Origin: CALLVY01 sp937899855
GTDB lineage: Bacteria > Bacteroidota > Bacteroidia > Chitinophagales > Saprospiraceae
Length of the DNA: 64,000 nucleotides
Reading direction: 5' to 3'
NCBI GenBank assembly: GCA_039820405.1
Contig: JBCBQC010000010.1
Span: forward strand, 1-64,000
A program made the position numbers and the translations under genes. A model generated the notes under the pieces. The model worked only from the letters and a program-made list of their open reading frames with translations, did not search any database and was not told the origin of the DNA. This document shows, piece after piece, positions 25,859 to 34,680 of the stretch; position 1 is the stretch's first letter; each line of letters begins with the position of its first letter.

Positions 25859-26587
25859 ATGCGGATTCTGATTACCATCTGTGCCCGGGGCGGCTCGAAG
25901 GGCGTACCGGACAAGAACATCCGACCCCTCGCCGGACGACCCCTGCTGGCCTACACCATCGATACCGCCCAGCGTTGGCGCGCGCAACTGTCGGATGCCG
26001 AGGTGGAAGTGATCCTCTCTACCGATTCGGAAAAAATCAAAGCCGTTGCCCGGGAGTGTGGGCTCGCCACGGACTACACCCGACCCGCCGAATTGGCTAC
26101 GGACCGAGCTGGGAAAATCGGAGCCATCGCCGCCGCCCTGCACCACGCCGAGGCCGAGCGTGCCGTGATCTACGACTACGTGCTCGACCTGGACGTTACG
26201 GCTCCCCTGCGCAGCCTGGACGATCTCCACCAAAGCCTCCAACGGATGGAGGCCCAGCCCGAGGCCCTCAACTTATTTTCCGTCAGCCCGCCCCACCGCA
26301 ATCCCTACTTCAATATGGTCGAATTGCGGGAAGACGGCTATGCCCAATTGGTCAAACCCCCAAGGGGGCAGGTCCTCTCGCGCCAGGCAGCGCCCCCCGT
26401 GTACGATATGAACGCCTCCTTCTATTTCTTTCGGCGGCGTTTTTTTGAATTGGGGCACGAGAGCGCCATCACGGACCGTAGCTTGGTCCATCTGATGGAC
26501 CACATCTGCTTCGACATCGACCATCCTTTGGACTACGAAATTATGGACTTTCTGGTGCGCGAAGACAAATTGGACTTTAGCCTATGA
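25859..26587 (+). CDS. legF: CMP-legionaminic acid cytidylyltransferase (NeuA/PtmB type)
   Basis: The enzyme activates a nine-carbon acid with CTP to the CMP-sugar used by glycosyltransferases. The 242-residue protein begins ILITICARGGSKGVPDKNIRPLAGRPLLAYTI, the CMP-sialate synthetase signature with the nucleotide-binding RGGSKGVPxKN at about 10-20. The blocks ILSTDSEKI and DLDVTAPLRSLDDL follow. A short spacing of 7 bp to ptmE and a 4-bp overlap with the next gene keep it in the legionaminate operon. There is no C-terminal phosphatase extension. Confidence 0.9.
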   Translation: MRILITICARGGSKGVPDKNIRPLAGRPLLAYTIDTAQRWRAQLSDAEVEVILSTDSEKIKAVARECGLATDYTRPAELATDRAGKIGAIAAALHHAEAERAVIYDYVLDLDVTAPLRSLDDLHQSLQRMEAQPEALNLFSVSPPHRNPYFNMVELREDGYAQLVKPPRGQVLSRQAAPPVYDMNASFYFFRRRFFELGHESAITDRSLVHLMDHICFDIDHPLDYEIMDFLVREDKLDFSL

Positions 26588-27507
26588 AAGTGCTGATCAT
26601 CGGCCTGGGATCCATCGCGCGCAAGCACCTGGTGGCCCTCCAAAGCCTATCGGAGCCCACGCAGTGCTACGCCCTGCGCTCCCGAGCCGACGCGGCGCCA
26701 CTGGCCGGCGTACAAAACGTTTATTCCTACACCGAAGCCGCAGCCCTCGACCCCGACTGGGTGCTGATCAGCAATCCGACGGCCCTGCACCGCGCGACCA
26801 TCGAAAAGGTCCTGCCCTGGGGGAAGCCCCTGTTTATCGAAAAGCCCGCTCTCGATAGCCTGGCCGATACCGACCTCCTCCTCCAACGCTCGGAGGCCGT
26901 ACTGACTTATGTGGCCTGTAACCTACGCTTTTTGGAGGGCTTGCAATTCTTGCGCAAGTACTTGAAGGGGCGAAATATTCAGGAAGCTCAAATCTACTGT
27001 GGTTCCTACCTCCCCGAGTGGCGACCGGGAACCGACTTTCGCCAGTCCTACAGCGCCCGCCCCGAATTGGGCGGTGGCGTCCACCTCGATCTGATTCACG
27101 AGCTGGACTACGCCTATTGGTTATTTGGTGCGCCCGAGCGGCATACGGCAACCCTGCGTTCGCGCTCGACGCTGGACATTCCCGCGGTGGATTACGCGCA
27201 CTACGTCCTGTGCTACCCCCGCTTCGTAGCTACGGTGACGCTCAACTACTTCCGCCGGGATTACCGCCGCCACCTGGAGCTCGTGTTGGAGGACGAAACC
27301 CTGGTCTTCGATCTGGCCACCAATCAGGTACGGACGGCGGGGGGAGTGGTCTTATTCCGCTCCGAGCAGACCATCGCGGATACCTATCTTCCCCAGTTGC
27401 GCTACTTTACGCAGTTGGTCCGCGATCAAGCAACGACTTCGATGAATTCCCTCCGCGAAGGCTTGGAGGTTCTAAAAATGGTTTCGCATGAGTACATTGA
27501 TGGGTAA
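26584..27507 (+). CDS. Gfo/Idh/MocA-family oxidoreductase of the legionaminate cluster
   Basis: The 307-residue protein starts with a Rossmann motif VLIIGLGSIARKHLVALQSL and carries the EKP motif (PLFIEKPALDSLADTDLL, about 80-97), then the C-terminal sheet domain with a GGGVHLDLIHELDYAYWLFG block. It lies between LegF and a PtmA-like SDR. In Campylobacter the ptm genes include accessory oxidoreductases thought to supply glucosamine for the GDP route; this gene may be the functional counterpart, but I cannot show orthology to PtmF by eye. Alternative: modification of another sugar in the glycan. Short overlaps with both neighbours. Confidence 0.72.
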   Translation: MKVLIIGLGSIARKHLVALQSLSEPTQCYALRSRADAAPLAGVQNVYSYTEAAALDPDWVLISNPTALHRATIEKVLPWGKPLFIEKPALDSLADTDLLLQRSEAVLTYVACNLRFLEGLQFLRKYLKGRNIQEAQIYCGSYLPEWRPGTDFRQSYSARPELGGGVHLDLIHELDYAYWLFGAPERHTATLRSRSTLDIPAVDYAHYVLCYPRFVATVTLNYFRRDYRRHLELVLEDETLVFDLATNQVRTAGGVVLFRSEQTIADTYLPQLRYFTQLVRDQATTSMNSLREGLEVLKMVSHEYIDG

Positions 27508-28228
27508 GGTCATTATTGTGACGGGGGGCAGTGGCCTCCTGGGTCGGGCGATGCTGCGCCAAATTGAAAGCGAAGGTGCCGTCGCCATCAACTTCGACCT
27601 GCGGCGTGGAGAGGAAGATCAGCATTTTTACGAGGTAGACGCGACCGACCAAAGCGCCTTACGAGCGGCCCTGGCTCGGGTGGTGTCGGATCAGGGGCGG
27701 ATTGATGGCTTGGTTAATAATGCCTATCCGCGGACCGCCGACTGGGGCATCGCTTTTGAGGAGGATGAAAACCTACAATCCTGGCGTCAGAACGTCGACT
27801 TGCAGCTCAACAGTTACGTAGCGGCCTGTCAAGAAATTTTACCCCACTTCCAACGACAAAGCTCCGGCGCCATCGTCAACATCGCCTCGATTTACGGGGT
27901 GGTGGGCAATGACTTCACCGTTTACGAAGGGACCGATCTCAAGACCGCCGCGCCCTACGCGGCCATCAAGGGAGGCTTGATTAACTTTAGCCGTTATCTG
28001 GCCTCGCGAGTCGGCCCGTTGGGGATTCGGGTCAACTGCCTTTCGCCGGGTGGGATCTTTGATCACCAGGCTCCGGTATTTGTACAAAACTACGAACGTA
28101 AGGTGCCGATGAAACGCATGGGCAACCCCGAGGACATTGCCCCCCCGGTCGCTTTCTTGCTCTCCGAAGGGGCTCGTTATATCACTGGACAAAATCTAAT
28201 CGTCGATGGTGGCTGGACCTGTATTTAA
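27488..28228 (+). CDS. Short-chain dehydrogenase, PtmA-like
   Basis: This 246-residue classical SDR has TGGSGLLGRAML as NAD(P) motif (about 12-23), the NNAYPR variant of NNAG, the catalytic serine in VNIASIYGVVG and YAAIKGG as YxxxK (about 157-163). The insert TADWGIAFEEDENLQSWRQNV resembles PtmA-type proteins found in legionaminate clusters of Campylobacter. PtmA is implicated in the supply of glucosamine for GDP-GlcN formation. It overlaps the upstream gene by 20 bp (or 8 bp if the inner ATG at 27500 is used) and the downstream one by 23 bp. Substrate unproven. Confidence 0.75.
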   Translation: MSTLMGKVIIVTGGSGLLGRAMLRQIESEGAVAINFDLRRGEEDQHFYEVDATDQSALRAALARVVSDQGRIDGLVNNAYPRTADWGIAFEEDENLQSWRQNVDLQLNSYVAACQEILPHFQRQSSGAIVNIASIYGVVGNDFTVYEGTDLKTAAPYAAIKGGLINFSRYLASRVGPLGIRVNCLSPGGIFDHQAPVFVQNYERKVPMKRMGNPEDIAPPVAFLLSEGARYITGQNLIVDGGWTCI

Positions 28229-29825
28229 AGACACTTTCGGAGGATTGGCCTACGGTTTGCTCCTTCTGCTACTGGTCGGTACCACGCTGGCCTGTAATCA
28301 AAAAAATTTGGACACTAAAGCCAATACGGCTGACTTGGTTGGCGATGGAAAAGCCGACGATTCGGCGGCCCTGCAAAAACTCCTGCAACGGGGCGGAAAG
28401 ATCACCATCCCCAAAGGTACCTACCGCATCAGCAGTACCGTTATCGTCAATCCTGAGGTATTGGAGGTCTCCGCGGAGGGAGCCACCTTCGTAGCGGCAC
28501 CCCGGAGCACGTACAACCTCTTTTCGGTACAGGCGCCGAACAAGCGCTTGATTTGGAGAGGGGGAACCTTTGATGGCAACAAAGACCAACAGGTCTACCC
28601 GGGGCACCCCAATCCGGTCTACGAAGGCAAGTGGCAGCAAAACGTGACCAACAACGGTTTGATTGGCAATAAAAACTTTGCGGCGGAGTACGTCCTGATC
28701 GAGGGCGTGACCCTGCGCAATTTTGTATCGGATGGCTCCTGTATCCGGGCCGACCTGGCGGAGTTTCGCAATTGCCAGGCCTTTGATAGTGCCGTCCCCC
28801 GCGATCGCTATCCGCAGGCCTTTAAGTTTCGTTCGGATGGAATCCCCCTCCAACAGAAACGCAATTTTCGCGTGGGCAACTGTCAGGCGGAGCGGGTCTA
28901 CATCGGGCTAGGGGTAGCGGCCAAGGAAGTGGGTTTACAGACCTATTTGGAGGTCGATAACTTCTACAGTCGGCAAACGGGCAAGAGCTCCATCCACTTG
29001 GAACACATTGCCCATGCGGATATCCGACGCATCAATTGCACTGCCGACGGAACGGTCCATTCCTCCCGCATCTTCGTGGGCAACCAAAACCGCGAATTTC
29101 GCCTGAGTGATTTTCAACTGGAAGGCGGATTTATTCGGGGGGCAAAAAATTCGGAGTTGATGGAAATCACGGATGGTCAAATTAGCAATACCCAAGCTTT
29201 TGATTACGCGATTCGTCAGGGAGGAAAAGCTGCCAATGCGGTGGTGAAGAACGTCATAGTGGAGGCCTGCAAGGGGGGCATCAAAGCCAGTCAGGTCCGT
29301 TCCTGTATAGTGCGGGATGCACAAGGGGCGGCCTTTGCGGATGTGGTCACGTTGGAAAGTAGTCGGGCGGAGCGGGCAGCGGTGGGAGCGCTCGATTGCA
29401 AGGTTATTCGCCAAACGGTTTTTCGGGAGAGCACAAAGGGCGTACACCAGATCAAAGGCAAGCAGCAGGTCACCGACTGCCAGTTTGAGGGCTGTTTCCA
29501 GCCCGTGCTGGTAGAAGACCGTGCCCAAGTCCTTACGGTCCGCAACTCTAGCTTTGCCGACTGGGGGGCCAATGCCATCGAAGTCGACGCGGCGGCCAAG
29601 GTCAACATTCGGGACAATAAGTTTGTCCAGAGTGACGGCGGCACGGGTAAGCAGCGAGCGAGTCGCAATGCCCCGGCTACCAAATCCAAGGCGGTACGGA
29701 TTGTGGCGGCGGATCAAGCCCCCATTTCCATCGAGGGTAACGATATTACTGGCTTGCCCAAACCCTTTGCCGTTCCACAGATTAGCGAAAGAGAACTGAA
29801 AAAAGAAAATACCATTCGCCCCTGA
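28206..29825 (+). CDS. Right-handed beta-helix lipoprotein (pectate-lyase-like)
   Basis: The 539-residue protein has a hydrophobic leader (GLAYGLLLLLLVGTTLACNQ) with a cysteine suitable for lipidation near residue 30. It then opens with DLVGDGKADDSAALQKLLQRGGKITIPKGTYRIS, the entry motif of pectate-lyase-3-type beta-helices. The rest is parallel beta-helix coils with repeated VxNVxxx and VxDxxFxxC turns up to about residue 460. Such folds occur in polysaccharide lyases, C5-epimerases and tail spikes. Inside a capsule operon a lyase or epimerase acting on the nascent glycan is plausible. No catalytic set can be assigned by eye. It overlaps the SDR gene by 23 bp. Confidence 0.72.
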   Translation: MVAGPVFKDTFGGLAYGLLLLLLVGTTLACNQKNLDTKANTADLVGDGKADDSAALQKLLQRGGKITIPKGTYRISSTVIVNPEVLEVSAEGATFVAAPRSTYNLFSVQAPNKRLIWRGGTFDGNKDQQVYPGHPNPVYEGKWQQNVTNNGLIGNKNFAAEYVLIEGVTLRNFVSDGSCIRADLAEFRNCQAFDSAVPRDRYPQAFKFRSDGIPLQQKRNFRVGNCQAERVYIGLGVAAKEVGLQTYLEVDNFYSRQTGKSSIHLEHIAHADIRRINCTADGTVHSSRIFVGNQNREFRLSDFQLEGGFIRGAKNSELMEITDGQISNTQAFDYAIRQGGKAANAVVKNVIVEACKGGIKASQVRSCIVRDAQGAAFADVVTLESSRAERAAVGALDCKVIRQTVFRESTKGVHQIKGKQQVTDCQFEGCFQPVLVEDRAQVLTVRNSSFADWGANAIEVDAAAKVNIRDNKFVQSDGGTGKQRASRNAPATKSKAVRIVAADQAPISIEGNDITGLPKPFAVPQISERELKKENTIRP

Positions 29826-29876
29826 CAAGTTCGGGCTGCGAATCGAACGTAACAATTCACCTGAAATCACAAACCA

Positions 29877-31034
29877 ATGAGTAAGAAAATTTTTTGGTGT
29901 AGCAACTGTCTGAACATGAGCACCCGCCCCCGGATCACCTTTGACGAGCGGGGTTGGTGTACGGCCTGTCAGTGGATGGAGCTGAAAAGAACGACAGTCA
30001 ACTGGGGCCAACGCCAACAAGAGCTGCAAGAACTGGTGGGCAAATTTAGAAACAAAGAAAATGGCTTCGATTGTATCGTTCCGGTGAGTGGCGGAAAGGA
30101 TGGCTCTTACGTAGCCTACATGCTGAAACACAAGTACAACATGAATCCCCTGGCCGTCACCATTCGTCCGGCCCTGGAGCTGGACCTGGGTTCGCGCAAC
30201 CTCAAGAATTTTATCGAATCGGGCTACGATCATATCCACGTTAGCCCCAATGCCAAGGTCATGCAGATTCTAAATAAGTACGGCTTCATCGAAAAGGGTT
30301 TCCCGTACTACGGTTGGTTGACCGCCATTCTCACCAGTGTGATTCAGGTGGCCAAAAACTTTAACATCCCGCTGATCGTATACGGGGAAGATGGGGAGGT
30401 GGAATACGGCGGCAGTACCGAGACCCGCAACAAATCGCTCTTTACCGTCGAGTACATGAAACGGGTGTACCTGGAAGGGGGCTACGATAAGGTCCTCAAC
30501 ATCGCCAAGGAGAAATACGGACTGAGCGACAATGACCTCTCTTTCTGGAAGTTTCCCAACCTCGCCGAGGAATCGGAAATGTACTTTACCCACTGGTCTT
30601 ATTTCGAGGCCTGGGACTCTTACCGCAACTACGTAGTGGCCAAAGATCACTGCGGCTTGGAAGAACGCGAAGATACCAATTCGGGTACCTTTACCAACTT
30701 TGCCCAAAACGACCAGGCGCTTTACACCCTCCACGCTTACCTGATGTACCTCAAATTTGGCTTTGGTCGCGCCACCCAAGATGCGGGCATCGAAATCCGC
30801 CGGGGGGCCATGGATCGCGACCAGGCCATCAACTTGGTCAAGCTCTACGACAACCAGTACCCGGAAATTTTTGAACAAACCTACCTGGACTACTACGAGA
30901 TGAGCAAGGAAGAATTCCAGGCCGTACTGGATAAATGGGCCAACCGCGATCTCTTCGAAAAGATTGATGGTCGCTGGATGCCCAAGTTTACCGTTGCGGA
31001 AGATTTTATCATCCAAAGTCAAGCTACCGTTTAA
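29877..31034 (+). CDS. N-acetyl sugar amidotransferase (WbpG/PseA/PtmG type)
   Basis: The 385-residue protein has an N-terminal CxxC...CxxC zinc-like knuckle (CSNC at 8-11 and CTAC at about 32-35) and an ATP PP-loop PVSGGKDGSYVAYML near residue 70. This is the family that converts an N-acetyl group of a sugar into an acetamidino group, using ammonia channelled from a HisH-HisF pair. The next two genes are HisH and HisF paralogues, as in the Pseudomonas WbpG set. Two substrates are possible here: a legionaminic acid (PtmG-like) or a WbpA/B/D-derived diacetamido uronate (WbpG-like). Both precursor pathways are in the locus. Confidence 0.87.
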   Translation: MSKKIFWCSNCLNMSTRPRITFDERGWCTACQWMELKRTTVNWGQRQQELQELVGKFRNKENGFDCIVPVSGGKDGSYVAYMLKHKYNMNPLAVTIRPALELDLGSRNLKNFIESGYDHIHVSPNAKVMQILNKYGFIEKGFPYYGWLTAILTSVIQVAKNFNIPLIVYGEDGEVEYGGSTETRNKSLFTVEYMKRVYLEGGYDKVLNIAKEKYGLSDNDLSFWKFPNLAEESEMYFTHWSYFEAWDSYRNYVVAKDHCGLEEREDTNSGTFTNFAQNDQALYTLHAYLMYLKFGFGRATQDAGIEIRRGAMDRDQAINLVKLYDNQYPEIFEQTYLDYYEMSKEEFQAVLDKWANRDLFEKIDGRWMPKFTVAEDFIIQSQATV

Positions 31035-31045
31035 AAAACAATCAA

Positions 31046-31699
31046 GTGAAGGTATCCATTATCGATTACGGCGCGGGAAACATTTATTCCCTCCGTGCCG
31101 CCCTCCGCAAAATCGCTCCGGAGGTAGATACGGCGTACACCAGCAATCTGGAAGAACTCGCCACCAGTGATAAGCTGATCCTACCCGGTGTGGGAAATTT
31201 CAGCCTAGCCATGCAGCGCATTGAAGCCCTGGGCCTCCGCGATTTTCTCCGCCATCAGGTGTTGGAGCGGGGGCAAGCCATCATGGGCATCTGCCTGGGC
31301 ATGCAGCTCCTGTTTGAAGAAGGGACCGAAGGTGGAATCCATCCGGGGCTGGGCCTGCTTCCCGGTCGGGTAGAAGCCTTTCCGACGGGGGGGACACTCA
31401 AGGTACCCCACGTGGGCTTCAACGGAATAAGGGTAGAAGGGGACTCCCAGCTTTACGAGGGCGTCGAGCACCGAGATTTTTACTTTATTCACGCCTACCG
31501 GGTACGTACCGTAGGCGCCGAGGTGGCGGCGATTGGGTGGTGCGACTACGGCGAACGTTTCGTGGCCAGCGTCGAACACCAAAATATCGTGGGGACGCAG
31601 TTCCACCCCGAAAAGAGCCAAACCAACGGCTTAAAATTACTCCAAAATTTCCTGGACCGCATTCCCGCTTCGGTCCCCCAAGCCTCGGCCTATGTTTAA
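31046..31699 (+). CDS. hisH: HisH paralogue: glutaminase for the sugar amidotransferase
   Basis: The 217-residue class I glutamine amidotransferase releases ammonia from glutamine. GTG start. The nucleophile cysteine is in MGICLGMQLLFEEG at about residue 83, and the catalytic His and Glu are in GTQFHPEKSQ at about 190-199. It overlaps hisF by 8 bp and follows the amidotransferase by 11 bp. No other histidine biosynthesis gene is near. With the neighbouring HisF it should pass ammonia to the N-acetyl sugar amidotransferase rather than make imidazole-glycerol phosphate. Confidence 0.9.
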   Translation: MKVSIIDYGAGNIYSLRAALRKIAPEVDTAYTSNLEELATSDKLILPGVGNFSLAMQRIEALGLRDFLRHQVLERGQAIMGICLGMQLLFEEGTEGGIHPGLGLLPGRVEAFPTGGTLKVPHVGFNGIRVEGDSQLYEGVEHRDFYFIHAYRVRTVGAEVAAIGWCDYGERFVASVEHQNIVGTQFHPEKSQTNGLKLLQNFLDRIPASVPQASAYV

Positions 31700-32462
31700 A
31701 AAGCGATTGATTTACGTTCTGCTTTACCGGAACGGCAAGTTCTGCCTGAGCCGCAATTTCCGCCTACAGACCATCGGCGACAAGCAGTGGTTGTTCAACA
31801 ACTACAACTTTGGCTACGTCTCCAAATACATCGACGAGCTGGTTATCCTCAACGTCGAGGGGGAGTCGGTCGATTGGTCCCGCTACTTTGAAAACGTTCA
31901 GTTTGTCCTGGACAATGTCTTCGTACCGGTGGCCCTCGGTGGTGGCATCCGCGACTTGGAAACGGCCCGTCGCTGCTTTGAAGTGGGGGCGGATAAAATC
32001 GTCCTGAACACCAGCGTTCACACCAATCCAGGCTTGATTGAGGAAGTGGCTCGGGTCTTCGGGGCGCAGGCGGTGGTGGCCTCGGTAGACTACCGTCGGG
32101 AGGACAATCGGGTCTACATCGAGAATGGGAAACGGGCGGTGGAGGATCAGCCCCTCGAAGCTTACCTGACGGCTTTGCAAGGCCTGCCCATCGGGGAGGT
32201 GCTACTCACGTCGATTGAAAAGGACGGTACGGGCTTTGGCTTTGATACCGAGACGATCCAGCGCGTACTGCCCCACGTCCAAGTACCTTTGATCGTGGCG
32301 GGGGGAGCGGGTAAAAAAGACCATTTTCTCGAAGTGGCCCATCTGGATGGAGTGGATGCCTTTTGCACCGCTAATTTGCTCAATTTTATCGGGGAGGCCC
32401 TGCCGGATACGCGGCGCCACCTTGTAGAAAATGCCATCCCTTTGGCCCACTTTGACCTGTAA
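31692..32462 (+). CDS. hisF: HisF paralogue: ammonia channel subunit, one catalytic Asp missing
   Basis: The 256-residue TIM barrel keeps HisF blocks LGGGIRDLETARRCFEVGADKIVLNTS (about 75-101), VVASVDYRRED (Asp corresponding to Asp130) and LLTSIEKDGTGFGFD. At the position of the N-terminal catalytic aspartate of true HisF (CLDV, Asp11) it reads VLLY: residue 11 is leucine. Loss of that general acid/base argues against cyclase activity and fits a barrel that only conducts ammonia and docks HisH. This agrees with the WbpG-HisH-HisF role. Standard HisF is about 253 residues, so the protein is otherwise complete. Confidence 0.87.
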   Translation: MFKKRLIYVLLYRNGKFCLSRNFRLQTIGDKQWLFNNYNFGYVSKYIDELVILNVEGESVDWSRYFENVQFVLDNVFVPVALGGGIRDLETARRCFEVGADKIVLNTSVHTNPGLIEEVARVFGAQAVVASVDYRREDNRVYIENGKRAVEDQPLEAYLTALQGLPIGEVLLTSIEKDGTGFGFDTETIQRVLPHVQVPLIVAGGAGKKDHFLEVAHLDGVDAFCTANLLNFIGEALPDTRRHLVENAIPLAHFDL

Positions 32463-32507
32463 TACGGCCGGTACGCCAATCATTTTCTCGCAACAACGAC
32501 TCGACCG

Positions 32508-33389
32508 ATGCAATTGAAAAAGACGGTTTCGGAAAGGTGCGCTTCCGCCATTTTGATTTCGGGTTCGGCCCGTAGTGGGACCACCATCATGGGTAAGGTA
32601 CTCCACTCGTTCCAATCGGTGGAATACACCTTCGAACCACCCACCTTATTTTCCCTGTTCTCCCTGCTGCCCCGTCTGGACGAGGTGGAGTGGAAGCTGC
32701 TCTACGAAACCTACCTCTACGAGGACTTTTTCGTCAACGCCATCGCCGGCCGCAACCTCAACCTCAACCGCAACGACGACAGCTGCGTCTACAATGCCAA
32801 GGCGGAAGCCGAGGTGGATGCCCGCTACGAGGGTTCCCTTCGCAAGGCGGAAATCAACAAGCAATCACAACGGGGCGTCATCGCTTTCAAACTGCCCGAT
32901 ATCGTTCCTTTTTTGCCCCAGTTTTTGGATTACTATCCCGAGACCCGGCTGCTCTTTATGCGCCGCAATCCCGTAGATACCCTCAATTCGCTCCTGAAAA
33001 AGGGCTGGTTTAGCGATCGTTCGCTCAATGAAGAAAACCGCATCTGGCCCTTTCACCAGCACGCCGATCAGGCGATTCCCTACTGGGTGGCTCCGGAGGA
33101 TTACGAACGCTGGGTACAGTGGTCTGAACTGGATCGCTGCGCCTACTATTACACTCGGGTCCACGCCCTGCCTCCCAACGCCCGGTCGATCTTTGTACTC
33201 GATTACGACCAGTTGCTGGCGGATCCCCTCGGGCGAGTGGAAGCGCTGGCCCAACATTTTGGCCTTCGCTTTGGTCCCAAAACTCGGACGATCATCGACT
33301 CGATTCAAAAAACGAAAATCGAGCGGGACCATACCATCTTGGGAAAGGTACACTACCGTATTCGCGAAAAAATAGAAGCCCTGGTTTAA
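32508..33389 (+). CDS. Sulfotransferase family protein (1 of 6)
   Basis: This 293-residue protein has the PAPS 5'-phosphosulfate loop ISGSARSGTTIMGKVL near residues 17-32 and the 3'-phosphate block LLFMRRNPVDTLNSLLKKGWF near 148-168, the two signatures of PAPS-dependent sulfotransferases. Catalytic base assignment is not possible by eye. The predicted acceptor is a sugar hydroxyl or amine of the glycan or its lipid-linked repeat, in the cytoplasm where PAPS is made. It starts 45 bp after hisF and is 1 bp from the next gene, which is a putative surface-carbohydrate transferase. Confidence 0.82.
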   Translation: MQLKKTVSERCASAILISGSARSGTTIMGKVLHSFQSVEYTFEPPTLFSLFSLLPRLDEVEWKLLYETYLYEDFFVNAIAGRNLNLNRNDDSCVYNAKAEAEVDARYEGSLRKAEINKQSQRGVIAFKLPDIVPFLPQFLDYYPETRLLFMRRNPVDTLNSLLKKGWFSDRSLNEENRIWPFHQHADQAIPYWVAPEDYERWVQWSELDRCAYYYTRVHALPPNARSIFVLDYDQLLADPLGRVEALAQHFGLRFGPKTRTIIDSIQKTKIERDHTILGKVHYRIREKIEALV

Positions 33390-33390
33390 A

Positions 33391-34680
33391 ATGGCGAAAA
33401 TTCTACTGGTCGAACAACACGTCAATCGCTCCTTCGATTCGCTGCTGATCATCAACGAACTGCTGCGCGAGTTGGGCCACGACTCGCGGGTATCACTCAG
33501 CGGTAGCTTTATGAATACGGAGATCATCTGGTTCGAACCCCAGATCATCTACACGCCTTGGTTGTCGCCCAAAATCATGAACTTCCTGGGAGAACTCGGG
33601 GTGGCCCCCTTGCTGCTCAATTCCTTTCAGGAGCAAAACCTGCTCCTTGACGAGGGTTTTCACCCCCACCTCAAGCAGCTCCGGATGTCGAACTATTTTT
33701 TCAGCTGGGGCGATGTGTACGGAGAGGCCGCCCGAGCGATCAATCCCGATATTCGCTACTACAGCGCTGGGGTGACGCGCTACGATGCCTACCTCAACCC
33801 CACGGTACAAGACTTATTCCTCAAAACCAAAAAGGACCTGGCCGAAGCATTTTCAATCCCCGAGGCTACCCCCTGGGTGTTGGTGGCCTTCGACTACGCC
33901 CTCCTCTTCAAACCCAAACGTCGTGAAAAGGCCCTCCGGATGGGTTTTGTCGATCAGGAATACCTCGACGTTACGCAAAAGGCCTTTGACCGATTGAGCC
34001 AGTGGTTGGACATTCTGACGCGCAACAACCCGGGTACCAGCTTTATCCTACGCCCTCACCCCGGGGCGCCCCTACACCTGGTCCAGCAAGCTCAGGGCAT
34101 TGCTGACCGTCCCAACGTGTTCTACAACAGCTCGGGTAATATCAACCAGTGGATCATCCATTGCGATCGCTATCTGACGCGCTTGAGCTCCTCGATCATG
34201 GAAGCCTGGCTGGCCAATAAGCCGACCTGTACGCTGTTTCCCGATTTGCAAAACGAAGAGATTCGCAATTACGTCCACCTGCGGGAGCCCCAACTCACGG
34301 CCGCTACCGTAGAGGAGGTACAGGCCTTTTTGGAAGCTCCGGAGCCCAGTGCTTCGCTGCTGCGCCACCGGCCTTTTTTGGAACGTATTTTTGGCCAGGT
34401 AGACGGCTGCGCCAGCGCCCGGACTGCTCGCTTTATCGACCAGATTGCCCGGGAAGAGCAAGCTACCCTGGCCACCTTATCCCGTCGGGTCCCCCATAAA
34501 ATGCCCCACTGGCAATACCCGCTTGCCAATCAGGTCAAGCATCTGCTGCGGCGGACCAACTTGTTCCAGTACAGTCCCTGGCGCAACAGTCCGGCGGATT
34601 ACGTAGCCCCGGCGTACGTCAGGACCAAATCGGCGGAGGTCCGCCGGGCATTACCGGAACTGCGGGAAAAAATATCATGA
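33391..34680 (+). CDS. Surface carbohydrate biosynthesis protein, GT-B-like
   Basis: The 429-residue protein lacks signal peptide and transmembrane segments. The N-terminal half begins KILLVEQHVNRSFDSLLIINELLRELGH, a Rossmann-like start, and the second half contains FILRPHPGAPLHLV, a nucleotide-binding-like RPHP motif shared with CDP-glycerol transferases and other GT-B enzymes, then SSSIMEAWLANKPTCTLFPD. It resembles the group called surface carbohydrate biosynthesis protein, often found with legionaminate or sialate clusters. It is a candidate for the transferase that uses CMP-legionaminic acid, but that is inference. Overlaps the polymerase gene by 4 bp. Confidence 0.65.
   Translation: MAKILLVEQHVNRSFDSLLIINELLRELGHDSRVSLSGSFMNTEIIWFEPQIIYTPWLSPKIMNFLGELGVAPLLLNSFQEQNLLLDEGFHPHLKQLRMSNYFFSWGDVYGEAARAINPDIRYYSAGVTRYDAYLNPTVQDLFLKTKKDLAEAFSIPEATPWVLVAFDYALLFKPKRREKALRMGFVDQEYLDVTQKAFDRLSQWLDILTRNNPGTSFILRPHPGAPLHLVQQAQGIADRPNVFYNSSGNINQWIIHCDRYLTRLSSSIMEAWLANKPTCTLFPDLQNEEIRNYVHLREPQLTAATVEEVQAFLEAPEPSASLLRHRPFLERIFGQVDGCASARTARFIDQIAREEQATLATLSRRVPHKMPHWQYPLANQVKHLLRRTNLFQYSPWRNSPADYVAPAYVRTKSAEVRRALPELREKIS

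Noticed and set aside
31046..32462. HisH and HisF as histidine biosynthesis genes
   Set aside because: No other his gene is near, they follow a sugar amidotransferase, and HisF lacks Asp11.
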